Positions 33,980 through 43,393 of a DNA stretch of 64,000 bases are shown in pieces. Under the pieces are notes generated by a model. It worked only from the letters and a program-made list of their open reading frames with translations, did not search any database and was not told the origin of the DNA. Position numbers and translations under genes: made by a program. The DNA is from Neoceratodus forsteri (Eukaryota > Chordata > Ceratodontiformes > Ceratodontidae). The DNA is taken from the NCBI GenBank assembly GCA_016271365.2, contig CM057456.1, positions 664,233,501 to 664,297,500 on the forward strand. Direction: 5' to 3'. Each line of letters starts with the position of its first letter. Within the stretch, counting starts at the first letter, position 1.

Positions 33980-35231
33980 CCACATGGATGCTGTAATGAG
34001 GGGGTGAGAAGGCATCCTGCAGGGGGACGTGGCCGTGGAAGGGCCCGTCGGTGGTATGCCCCCAACAGGCAGTACCGAGCCCGCACCAGCTTGAGCAGTA
34101 CACAGATGTTGAGATTGTGGGCCGGTACCACCCGAACAGGGCAATACTGAGGCGGCTCTGTGAGCTGTGCAGTGATGTGATGCAGGCACCCACATGATGG
34201 AGTCATGCTCTGTCAGTGGAGACAAAGGTAACAGCCTGCATGTGCTTGCTCGCCATGGGTACCTTCCAGAGACCATCAGGGGATACCATAGGCATAACAC
34301 AATTGGCCACGTCATGCATCCTCACCCAATTCCTCAGTGCACTGCTGCCACATGCTGCAGAGTACATCCATTTCCCCAGCACTGCGGTGGAGCGCACAGC
34401 AAACATACAGGAGTTCCACAGGGTAGCATGTATGCCTGGCGTGCTAGGGGTGATAGACTGCACCCATGTGGCCATATGCACACCATCTGGCCCTGATGGG
34501 GCCACCTACATGAATCGTAAGGGATATGCCAGTGTCAACTGCCAGGTGGTGTGTGATGCCAGTGGGTGCATCATCAATGTCTGTGCCATGCACCCTGGGG
34601 GAGCACATGATTCCTTCATCTGGCACCAGTCAGGACTGTACCACTGATTCGAGAGTGGAGACATCCCCACAGGTCATCTAGTGGGTGAGTATGTATGTAG
34701 AACTGACATATCATGGGCAATGGGGAGTATGGCCAGAGGTGCCATGGGTGTGGCACACAGGGCTTGGGGCAGTCTAAGCCTGAACAAGACACTAACCTCC
34801 ACTATCTCCACACAGGTGACAGTGGATACCCACTCCATCCCTGGCTGCCCACACCCTACCGGCGGCCCATGATCCCATCGCAACAACGCTTCAATGAAGC
34901 ACATGCCACCACATGCAACGTCATTGAGCGGGTGTTTAGGATGCTGAAGGCGCATTTCCATTGCCTGGACACCTCTGGCGGTGCCCTACAGTGTAGCCCC
35001 TCAAAGGCCTGTGGGATATTCCTGGCCTGTTGCATCCTGCACAACATGGCCAAAGACTGTGGGATAGCCATACAGGTCAAAGAGGGGGACAGCGATGGGG
35101 ATGACGGTGACGCCAGTGATGATTGGGCTGGGCAGCCCCTCCTTTGGCTGATGGGACCCCCGACTAATCTGGCTGGCACAGCTGCACTGGGACACTATCA
35201 CAGAGGAGCACTTCAGCCAACACAGGTAAGT
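33980..35231 (+). pseudogene. Harbinger transposase (DDE_Tnp_4 type), one intron, broken
   Basis: The N-terminal part reads RRWYAPNRQYRARTSL, a 1-base loss near 34092, then EQYTDVEIVGRYHPN and LRRLCELCSDVMQAPT. The catalytic core has LGVIDCTHVAI (first Asp, about 34450), GYASVNCQVV and PGGAHDSFIW (second Asp, about 34610). An intron at 34685-34815 has GTGAGT...CACAG ends. Exon 2 begins in frame with GDSGYPLHPWL and carries NVIERVFRMLKAHF (Glu, about 34925) and ACCILHNMA. Stops at 34196 and 34645 replace what look like CGA codons, typical of methyl-CpG decay. Near 35150 the frame shifts, and the natural C-terminus (LHWDTITEEHFSQHR) ends at 35231. All three acidic residues are present, but the gene is inactive. 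Confidence 0.85.
34685..34815 (+). other. Spliceosomal intron of the Harbinger transposase gene
   Basis: 131 bases, GTGAGT at the 5' end, a pyrimidine-rich stretch and CACAG at the 3' end. Joining the flanks keeps frame (phase 1) and completes the GDSGYP motif. Confidence 0.75.
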
Positions 35232-35714
35232 CATGGCACCATGTGCAATCACCAGTGGCTAGGGCACTACCCACATACACGCATGGCAACACACCAGAGG
35301 TGCATGCTGGCAAGGGATGTGGCAGGGCACAGAAGCACACACATACAACCAGGGAGGGGTGAACAGTAACACGCCACATGGATGGACACACACACACGCA
35401 CACACAATAGGCACAAAGTGCACAGGGGTCAGGTGCAAAACAGAGCCAGAACACAAACACTAACAACACACATGTCCACAGGCCACCACGTCCACTGACT
35501 GTCTATGTGCATGTGTCAGATGCTGGGCACCATTGCACTTTGGTGTACAGTGCAATGCAGGCATCATCATGCACACATACCTGTGAACAGCAGTCGGGAA
35601 GGTGTGCAGGTGGACCGTCTGTCTGCGTGCAGGGCCGGGCACCCACCTGTGCACTGACCACCGAAACACACAATATACACAGCACAGCACCAGACAGTGC
35701 CTGTGCTGGGAGAC

Positions 35715-37402
35715 AGGTCAGTATTGCGGCACAGTGCCATGTCCACCTCGGATGCATGGGCGGTCCTGCCGAGACCCAGCAGCACTGGCAGACTGACCAC
35801 GGGCCTCATGGGGTGGCACTGATGGTCCACCACGGGTTCCACTGCACAAACGCGACCGTGCCCGCACAGGGGTCTGCAGCACACCAAACATACCTGCACC
35901 AGAAGTGCTCGGGATGCCCACAGCTGAACCCGGCATTGACAGGGTGGGTGTTGTACAATGCTGGGTATGGGGAGTGGATAGCAAACTGCACGGTGTGAGC
36001 GACGCATGGGCACCTGACTGTGTGCCCATTGTGGCTATGACAACGATGAACGTCTGTGTTTGCCTGTCAATGGCAGCGGTCACATCCTCCCACAAATGGT
36101 CAATCCATGACAGGATCCTATCGGTGTCCCTACTGTGTTGCTCCTCGACCCACTCCAGGGCCACACACAGTGCCTCCACGGATGTTGCAAGCTGCATCTG
36201 CTACTGTACTGATGCCTGCAGTAGGTGGGTGTGCTCATCAAAGAGGTCATCTGCCACCTCAGCATCCCATCCATCAGGGTATGGAAGGTCCTGTTGTTCA
36301 GCACCCCTTGAGGGTGGGCGCTGCTCACCAGAACCAGGTATGGGCAAGTCCACAGGCAGTGCACAGACACCACCGCTGAACCCTGAACCCCCAGTCCCAG
36401 TGGGTGACTGCTGCTGCTGCTGCCCCTCCACCTGCTGTGCCCAAGGGATCAGTTGTTCCACTGCTGTGGCTGCAACAGTCCCACTGTCCTGACCAACCAC
36501 TGGTGCTGCCCAACTGGTGCTGGCAGGCACAGCCTGGGACTGTGCTGACACGCTGGCACACACGTCGGAACCAGCCAGGTCCATGGGCATGAGCAGACCT
36601 GCTGTGTGTCCATTCCGTGGCACACACATGTCACTGCCCATGACAGTCGTGTCTTCATCATTGGTGCAGGTCTCTGCCACAGCCACAGCTACAGCGTGCT
36701 GGCATCCTTGGATGCCAGAATGCTGAGACACAGGAAGGTCCTCCCCCACACCTGTCTCAACGACATCAGTGTATACAGCCAGGCAGACCCACTGTTGCAA
36801 TGCTTGACGGATACCTGTGGAGGTGGATGGTCCCTCCTCCAACTCCAGATGACTGTCTGCAGTGGACAAGCCCTCCACTGCTGACCCCTGCAGATGCACA
36901 GGATCTGTAACAGAAAGTAAGGTCACGTTAGTGCATGTGATCTGACCTGCCCCCCCCCGACAGACCATGACGTACCATGCAGTGATGGGCTACCACCTGT
37001 CTGGAAGCCACCTCCTGGAATGCCCTCAGTGGCACTGCGCTGCATGCTTGCAGTGAGTCTGTCCTCTGCTGGTGTCAGCTACACCACCTCCGGCTGGCCC
37101 CTGCCTGTTGCAGCACGTGCTGCCCTGATGGCAGCCACCTTCTCCTTCACCCTCCTCCTGTTGGTACCCATCTTCTTCTCACACTCCTGCACGGAGTGCT
37201 GGTGGCTGCCGTGCAGGTTCACGGCACATGCCACCCCCTCCCATGCAGCAGCATGGGCCTGAGGGGTGCCCCACCATCCACTGAGTAGTGGCTCCTGATC
37301 GAGGTATGCCTCGAAGAGTGCCTCCGTCTCGGCCTTGGTGAAATTGGGCCTCTTCTTCCGCCCACCATCCTAGTCCTCCTCACCCAGACCTCGCTCAGTC
37401 AT
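35715..37402 (-). pseudogene. Harbinger Myb/SANT-like accessory gene (first copy), three TAG stops
   Basis: Read from ATG at 37402. After an acidic start with a TAG at 37372-37370 comes KKRPNFTKAETEALFEAYLD, then AAAWEGVACAVNLHG and ECEKKMGTNRRRVKEKV: three helices with aromatic anchors, a Myb/SANT-like DNA-binding domain. A second TAG is at 37081-37079. Exon 1 ends at 36976, a 71-base intron (36975-36905, GTACGT...TTACAG) follows, and exon 2 continues in the same frame into a Ser/Thr/Gln-rich region. A third TAG is at 36203-36201, then LATSVEALCVALEWVEEQH and a helical tail. In Harbinger systems such proteins bind the transposon ends and bring in the transposase. The frame holds otherwise for more than 450 codons. 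Confidence 0.75.
36905..36975 (-). other. 71-base intron in the first Myb-like gene
   Basis: Minus-strand GTACGT at 36975 and TTTCTGTTACAG ending at 36905. Splicing joins CAT-G to AT-CCT (Asp codon) and links two open frames in register. Confidence 0.65.
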
Positions 37403-38116
37403 TATTCAGCCTGTAAGGATGACAGTGGTTACCTGTGACTGTGCAGTACAAAACAAGTTCCTGATACCACAGTCCAGAACCCCACACAGCATGCAACTCA
37501 CCAATAAACTGCAGTAACTGAATATGGCCACTGCAGAACAGTGTCGCAAATTAGGTGAGGAGCAACTTTAATGAGATGCAAATTGCGCTGCTGTGCCATT
37601 GCATGGCTAATCGGATGATTAGCATATGATGGCTGAATATCATGCTTTTGCACTTTGCGCAATTGTGTTGAATGTGCTGAGCTAATGGCACAGTTCTGTG
37701 GCATGCATAGTACACCTCGCTGCGCATGTCCAGGTAGCTTACGCAGGCATCTGCCATGCTGATGATGTGCTGTGCGTGGTAGGCAATGCAGGGCGTGGCC
37801 ACCATTGTGCCAGTGGTGCTATGGCATGGGTCACTACATGGTGCTGTGGCACAACAGCGCGACAGTTCACTGGGGCGCTGGCACACAGGCAACCAATTGC
37901 GCTAGACGCATAGACGTCCGATGGTGCTGTGCGTGGCCTTGTGCCAGAGACCCATGACCCTGTGCCCAACCTTTGGCACCATACGTCCGGCATGGCTGCA
38001 CCTTTATCACGCTGTTCATTAACAGCATGATAGGGAATGGCAGCGCTGTACTGCGCAATAGTTCCACATGGGTGGCCGCGCTGCAGAGTGCCATAGTTCC
38101 TACTACAGCGGTTGAG

Positions 38117-39271
38117 ATGGCATGCAGGAGAGCCCCTCAATGGAGTGCCCTTGAGTTGGCCAACCTTGTGGCCATTGTGGAGCCACACTATGGCCCACTC
38201 TTTGGAGAAGAGGCACTGGACAGGGCTAGGACCCAGGTCTGGCAGGAGGTGGCCACTGACCTGGAGGTGGCCACTGGACATAGGAGGACAGTAGAGCAGT
38301 ACAGGCACCATTACGGGGACCTTAGGAGGAGGGAGCCGGAGCTACTTGCCCATCTGCAGTTGTGTGCCAGGAGGTGCATGGTGCCTTGTCCAGGTGGGTG
38401 ATACGTCTACACACTTGTATCATCTATATGGGTAACACTGTCTTATGTGTCCAGCACATAGGGGAGGGATAGTCTAGGGTTGGCTGTGGTGTGTTTACAA
38501 GGTATGGGGTGGGTGGGTCTGGCTGGGTGGGTGGGCACACACATTGGGGCAGGGGGACTATGCTTTGGGTTTGTACTAATGTTTTTCTCTCCTTTTTTCT
38601 CCCACAGGCATGGACGAGTGGTGGTGGATGGTGGAGTGGCAGCAGAGGGAGGAGGATGCAGCACACAGGCATGTCGGGGACCAACACCACCGACAACAAC
38701 ATCCCGATGAGGGTGAGTGCCATGACACCATGATTACTATTGCATGCTGTGTAACAGAGTGGGAAGCAGGGCATGGCCACCATCCATGGACACCACTGCC
38801 ATGCATGTGACTTGTGACAGTCAGCACTGTCCAATGGCACTGCATGGCTGGGAGTGTGTCAATGGTGGTCCATGCGTGCACTGGGCACATGGCTGTGGCA
38901 CTGCCTGCACACCACATAGCCATGTTACTGTACGGCCTTGGTTGTGCTCTGCTGGACATGGGCGGTTGGTGTGTGTAGTGGTACACATGGCTGTTGCTGC
39001 CTGGTTGTGCATGCCTCATGGACACGGTCACTGTGGGTGGGCGCACACCATAGCAGGAGCGTGACACATGGCTGTATGTCATGCATAATGGGTGGGCTGC
39101 AGGGGGATGGACAGTCACACCTATTGACTCTGATCCCTCATCCTAGGTGAACGGATACTCCTGTGGATCCAGCAGGCTGTGCAGGAGCTGCTGCAGGTGG
39201 CACAGGAGTCCCTGACCATACTGAGGGACATACAGAAGCATGGGGTCATGAGGAGGAGACAGTCCAGGTGA
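38117..39271 (+). CDS. Second Harbinger Myb/SANT-like gene, three exons, apparently intact
   Basis: Exon 1 38117-38393, intron 38394-38607 (GTGGGT...TCCCACAG), exon 2 38608-38712, intron 38713-39146 (GTGAGT...ATCCTAG), exon 3 39147-39271 with TGA. Both junctions are phase 1 and the total is 169 codons including the stop, with no interruption. Residues about 8-80 form a Myb/SANT-like domain: WSALELANLVAIVEPHYG, ARTQVWQEVATDLE, RRTVEQYRHHYGDLRRRE. Exon 2 starts MDEWWWMVEWQQREED. Exon 3 is a helical tail (LLWIQQAVQELLQVAQESL). The ATG at 38117 directly precedes the domain; an in-frame ATG further upstream (about 38030) is possible. It is unlike the first Myb-like gene in sequence and on the opposite strand. 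Its likely role is binding transposon DNA as a partner of the transposase; a host-useful role cannot be judged here. Confidence 0.65.
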
Positions 39272-40930
39272 CAGCCCCAGGTGGAGGAGGACCAGGCTGG
39301 CCGCTAATGCCTGCAAGAACCTGCCTGCAACTTCCCCCCTTTGACCAACCCTCACACCCCACCTTCCCTCTCCCATATGTTCACCTCTGCCCCTTACCCA
39401 CACCCACCTTGTTTCTGTCTCTCCCCCATTTGTACATAGTTTTCTGTATATAGTTGTGTTTCATATATTGCAATAGAAATATTTTGATATGAATACTGTG
39501 GTGGTCTCTGATTTGCAGCTGGTTATAGGTGCTCAGCTGCAGTGTGTGCATGGCATCTGGGGTGGTTCAGTCATGGGTATATCTGTGTGTGTGTGCATGG
39601 GGGAGTGTCTATGGTGTGGGAGTGGCTATCAGTCAGTGTCTGTGGTGTGTGTGTTGTTCTCCGTGCATTGCATTACTGTGTGCAGTGGTCCATGGTGCAT
39701 GCTATGTGTCCATTGTGCCCCTGTCAACCCGTCCTTGGCCTGTGCAGCTGACACCCTTGCATGTCTGTGGCCTGCAAGGTCTGATGCCTTGTCAGTGGTG
39801 GCTGTCCCTGCAGGTCAACCACTGTGACTGTCACAATGCTGGGTTGCCTCCTGTCACTGGTGTGGTGCATGTTTGCCTCGGGTGGCACTGTGGCCTCCGC
39901 AGTTGATGTCCCACCTCCATGCTGTGGCTTGTGTGTGTTGCAGGGGCTGTGCACCACTGTCTGTGACTTGTGCTCCAGGCATATGATGGTGGTGTACAGG
40001 ACCACAGTGCATGCACAGGGTGGGTGTCACCCCTGTGCCATGGAGGACTGCAGGCTGTGTGTGCTCAGTTTCATGGGCCCACACTGGGGCTCGGTGCCAA
40101 TGGTGCCCCTTTGTTATTGTCCCGTGGGTATGGTGTGTGTTGCCTGCACTGTGTTGCATCCAGTGTGATGCATGCTTCCATGCACCACTGTGGGTGTCTG
40201 TGCTGGCTGCTGTGGCTAGTGGTGGGTCGGGATGTGACACTTGTCTACTGTGCAGTATGCTGTCTCAATGGTGTTGGTGTCAGGGGCACACCCTTTCCCG
40301 TGTAGGGTACCTCTTGTGCCGACACATGGTCGGTCTCTCAGCTGTGCCTCACGGGTATTGTGCATGTTGGCACTGTGTCTGCTGTTGTTGCATTGCCATG
40401 TGCTGCCACCCACTGCTGGGTGCTCATGGTGGGGCTGGCTTGTATGGTTCTGTGGTATACGAGGTTGCAGTGTGACAGTGGGGGTGGCGGTATGCATGGG
40501 GTTTCCTGCAGTGGTGGTCACTGCTAATGGGGGGTGTCTGGGGGTCACAGAGCAGGGTGTGCTGTGCACTGAGGAGAGCTGGTGTGGCACGGTGGTCCGC
40601 CCTCCTTGTGTGGCAGTCTCAGGCTGCGGGTGGGTGTGCTGGAGCACCATGACCCAGTTGTGCTTTATTTGCTTCTCCCTTGGGCCTGTGAAATTCCAGC
40701 CTCCCCAGTTGTGCAGTGCTTAGGGTGTGGGGCACATTGTCAGTTCTGCTGTGTGTTCCTGTGCCCATCTATGTGCATGGTGGTGGACCCCTACCTACCT
40801 CCCTGGTTGTGTAGTTACATTACTCTGCTGCTGGGGCTCCTGCTTGCGCTAGGGAAGCACTGGGCTGCTCGCTGGGCAGCCTTTGTTACGCCTATGCCGC
40901 ATCGTGATCTGCTCAGCTTCTTCTAGTTGC
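39272..40930. other. Harbinger non-coding right arm, TG-rich
   Basis: CpG-poor, TGTG-rich sequence with overlapping open frames on both strands (up to 160 codons at 40241-40723). None shows a domain or consistent splice structure. GTTTCATATATTGCAATAGA near 39458 could hold a transcript end. Confidence 0.4.
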
Positions 40931-41086
40931 ACTATGGCGCAGGCTGTGTGATATTCAGACGTTAGCTGTTGGCTAATTTGGCTTGATTCTTTTTTGAATA
41001 TCATGTCTATTGCGCATGGGCGTAATGGACTTGTGCTTGCTCCTGCTATTGCGCACTTTTTGGGTGCAGTTTGAATATCCAGCCCC

Positions 41087-41690
41087 ATCTCTTTAGGTTT
41101 AACTGGTTAAATTAACTATTTTTTGGATGACTCAAGTAGAAGAAAGACCACTGCAGCATTATGCCATTCACTTGGACTCCGCTTCTTAAAGCATGTTCCC
41201 AGAATACAAAGTTGTTGTATTAGTAAATTCACTGTTTTTTTTTTTTTAAATAACTCACGCAACAGCAAAGCTGCTATAGCACTATGCCATTCATTTAAAT
41301 AATTCTGCATCTAAAAACATGTTTCCTGCTGGAGTTCAAACAAAATCGTAATATAAAAATCCAAAGTTCCAAGTAAACGCACACTTTGCCAGTCGCGGTC
41401 CATTTTTTTCTCAAAGCAAAAAACAGTTTATCTTACCAGCTCTGTCTTCTCCTAGATGCCATGCTTGCTTAATAACTTCCTTGCCGAAAATTGCTTGCTA
41501 TGTGACATCTTATCCGTTATCCTCTCAACCAGGCTGAGAGAATGCGTGCAGCGCGCGCCGGGTACCAATCCCCTACACCAGCACATACTCCTGAAACCTC
41601 CTCCACACAGTCTGCCTACAGCACAAGTGCATGGGCACGTAACGCTGGGGAGGCAAAAAAAGTGTTGTTTTTTTTTTAATTTGGTTGGCT
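41087..41690. other. No gene; diverged local duplication
   Basis: Two related stretches, near 41145-41210 and 41268-41335, share the order GCAnnATTATGCCATTCA - TCT-AAAnCATGTTnCC. A T/A homopolymer lies between them (41236-41249). No gene is seen. Confidence 0.45.
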
Positions 41691-42169
41691 AGTGGCGGCC
41701 AGGTTTATCGTCCATTAAGCAAGGACAGGGGGTCACATGCTCGTTATAGGGGTTGCAAAATTTTCATAGGGGTTGCGAATGTGACCCATGGCAACCCCAA
41801 AATGACGCCCCTGGCAGGGGGTAGTGGGGGTGTAATAGGGTGGGTTGCTGGGGGGAGAGAGGCTTGGGGAAAAGACAGGAGGAACAGTGGGAGAAAAAGC
41901 AGTAGCATCTTGCTTTATAATGTCCCAACAAAACAAGTGGTGGCGGCCTCTAGTGGTGATAGCAGATCAGCTGCTAATGAGAGAGTACGCTGATTGGTTC
42001 TGCAGCCTCATGTGACTCTGCGTATAAAGCAGAGAGCCGACCAAGGGTGGTGGTGGAGGCGGGGTAAACAAAGGCCTTTTATAGCAGGCTAGTGCTGCTC
42101 CCGCAAGTGCGCGGTCCAGACTTTCTGCCAATGGGGGGTGGGGGGTGTTCTGTGAGGTGATGTATGGGA

Positions 42170-42555
42170 GGGTAGGCACTTCTTAGCCTCATAACCTCGA
42201 CGGAGCCTCCGGTGACCCCTGCAGCTTTTGTCAGTCCTGGGGGTGGGGCTTCTGTGAGTGATGTGGGGGCAGGCACTTTAGCCCTCACAACCCCGACAGA
42301 GCTTCCGACAACCCTGCAGCTTCGGCAGTCCTGGGAGATCGGGGGGCATTCTGTGAGGTGATGTGTGGGGACGGCAGTCACTTCTTTAGCCCTCACGACC
42401 CTTGACGGAGCTTCTCGATGACCCCTGCAGCTTTCGGCAATCCTTGGGGGTGGGGGGGCGTTCTGTGAGGTGAGGTGATGTGTGGGGATGGCAGTCACTT
42501 CTTTAGTCCTCACGACCCCTCGATGGAACTTCCGATGACCCCTGCATTTATTTAG
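42170..42555 (+). repeat. Minisatellite of about 100-115 bp, four units
   Basis: Units begin near 42181, 42279, 42393 and 42503 with TTAGCCCTCAC-ACCCC-GACGGAGCTTC (variants), then GATGACCCCTGCAGCTT, a G-run, CTGTGAGGTGATGTGTGGGG and CACTTC. On the minus strand the repeat is open and gives a VVRAKEV-TAVPTHHLT motif several times, a consequence of the repeat and not evidence for a gene. Confidence 0.85.
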
Positions 42556-43393
42556 GAAATACAAAAAAGAAAATCCCAATTTTACTGCTAGGCACAAATA
42601 AAAACTGCTGTCTCCACATTAAAAAAATCAATTAGAATAGCCAAACTGAAATTTGAATTTAACTTAGCTCATTCTAAAACTAATCAAAAATCACAGTTTT
42701 CATACATTAGCAGTCCCAGTCGCCGATTCCCTGCCCAGGAGCTCCCTCCTGGAGCACGGAGTTACACGCGGGTGCCGAAGAGGTAATAAACTACCTCATC
42801 TGTAGCACCCTTTGTGTGGATAGCCTGCCACACGCCTGTGTGTGTCGACTGCCCACCCAGCCACCCACCCTGGCTCGGCATTTCCTTTATAGTTGCTGTC
42901 TAGTGATGTCATTTCCTATTCCCAAATTTACTAAGTCCCCACTTCTCCATTTGCTGGTTATACCAGATAGCCAATAGAGGGACCCTCTGATCCTATCACC
43001 TCAGCCTCCCCATTCCTACTTCCTGTAACCTCTTTACCTGTCTAGGTACATCTCTCCCCTATCCCACCTCTGCCTCTGCCCACACCTTACCCTCGTCCTG
43101 CCATCCAGCTGCCCATCCTTCTGACCCCCCACCTAGCCAGTCACTACCCCCAGTGACCACTAGGAGTCACTATTCTCACCCCTGTTGTAGCCCAAACCCA
43201 GCCACAGAAAGTCCTCCTGAACCAAGTTTCCCCACTCTCTGCCTGGCCTTCTCCCAACTGCCCAGCTAGAGATTTGAACCTTGTACCCTGTCCACCAGAG
43301 TCTGTGAGAGTACCACTACTCGAAAGTGGTATCTACACTCTCTGAGGGGCAACCAAACTATTCATATTTCACCACCCCACTTACCCTGTCACT
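42556..43393. other. No gene; probable 5' leader of LINE-B in part
   Basis: 42560-42720 is AT-rich. 42720-43390 is C-rich like the LINE-B coding strand and leads directly into its first open frame. A small stem (GTACCACT...AGTGGTAT) is at 43312-43334. Confidence 0.4.

Larger units (their letters stand above)
33454..41086 (+). mobile_element. PIF/Harbinger DNA transposon (7.6 kb) with three genes
   Basis: Terminal inverted repeats: GGGGCTGGATATTCAAA begins at 33454 and its exact reverse complement ends at 41086. Weaker pairing continues inward for about 100 bases (GCGCAATAG, AGCACAAGTC). Inside are a DDE transposase gene (plus), a Myb-like gene (minus) and a second Myb-like gene (plus). No matching 3-bp target duplication is seen at the edges (CTG left, ATC right). 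TIR-like phrases at 37631-37665 (GGCTGAATATCATGC, TTGCGCAATTG) and 40935-40985 raise the option that two related elements were joined. Confidence 0.8.
31218..41812. mobile_element. Possible hAT-type segment with CAGGGGCGT-YATTT ends
   Basis: At 31218 the plus strand reads CAGGGGCGTTATTT. At 41812 the minus strand reads CAGGGGCGTCATTTT, facing inward. Both are followed within 80 bases by AACCCCTAT / ATAGGGGTTGCAA phrases. CAGGGG-type ends suit hAT elements. The flanking 8-mers (CGTGGGGG, GCAGGGGG) share only five positions, so a target duplication is not proven. The segment contains the Harbinger element and a SINE but no visible hAT transposase. It may instead be two unrelated MITE ends. Confidence 0.4.

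Noticed and set aside
40011..40723. Overlapping 144-160-codon ORFs in the Harbinger right arm as a fourth gene
   Set aside because: Cys/Val/His-rich translations in several overlapping frames on both strands come from TGTG-rich sequence; no motif and no coherent exon structure.
33454..41086. A 3-bp target-site duplication for the Harbinger element
   Set aside because: CTG on the left and ATC on the right do not match, and shifting the boundary by one base does not help.
42079..42597. 172-codon minus-strand ORF with VVRAKEV repeats as a protein
   Set aside because: It is the 100-115-bp minisatellite in translation; unit lengths vary and would shift the frame.
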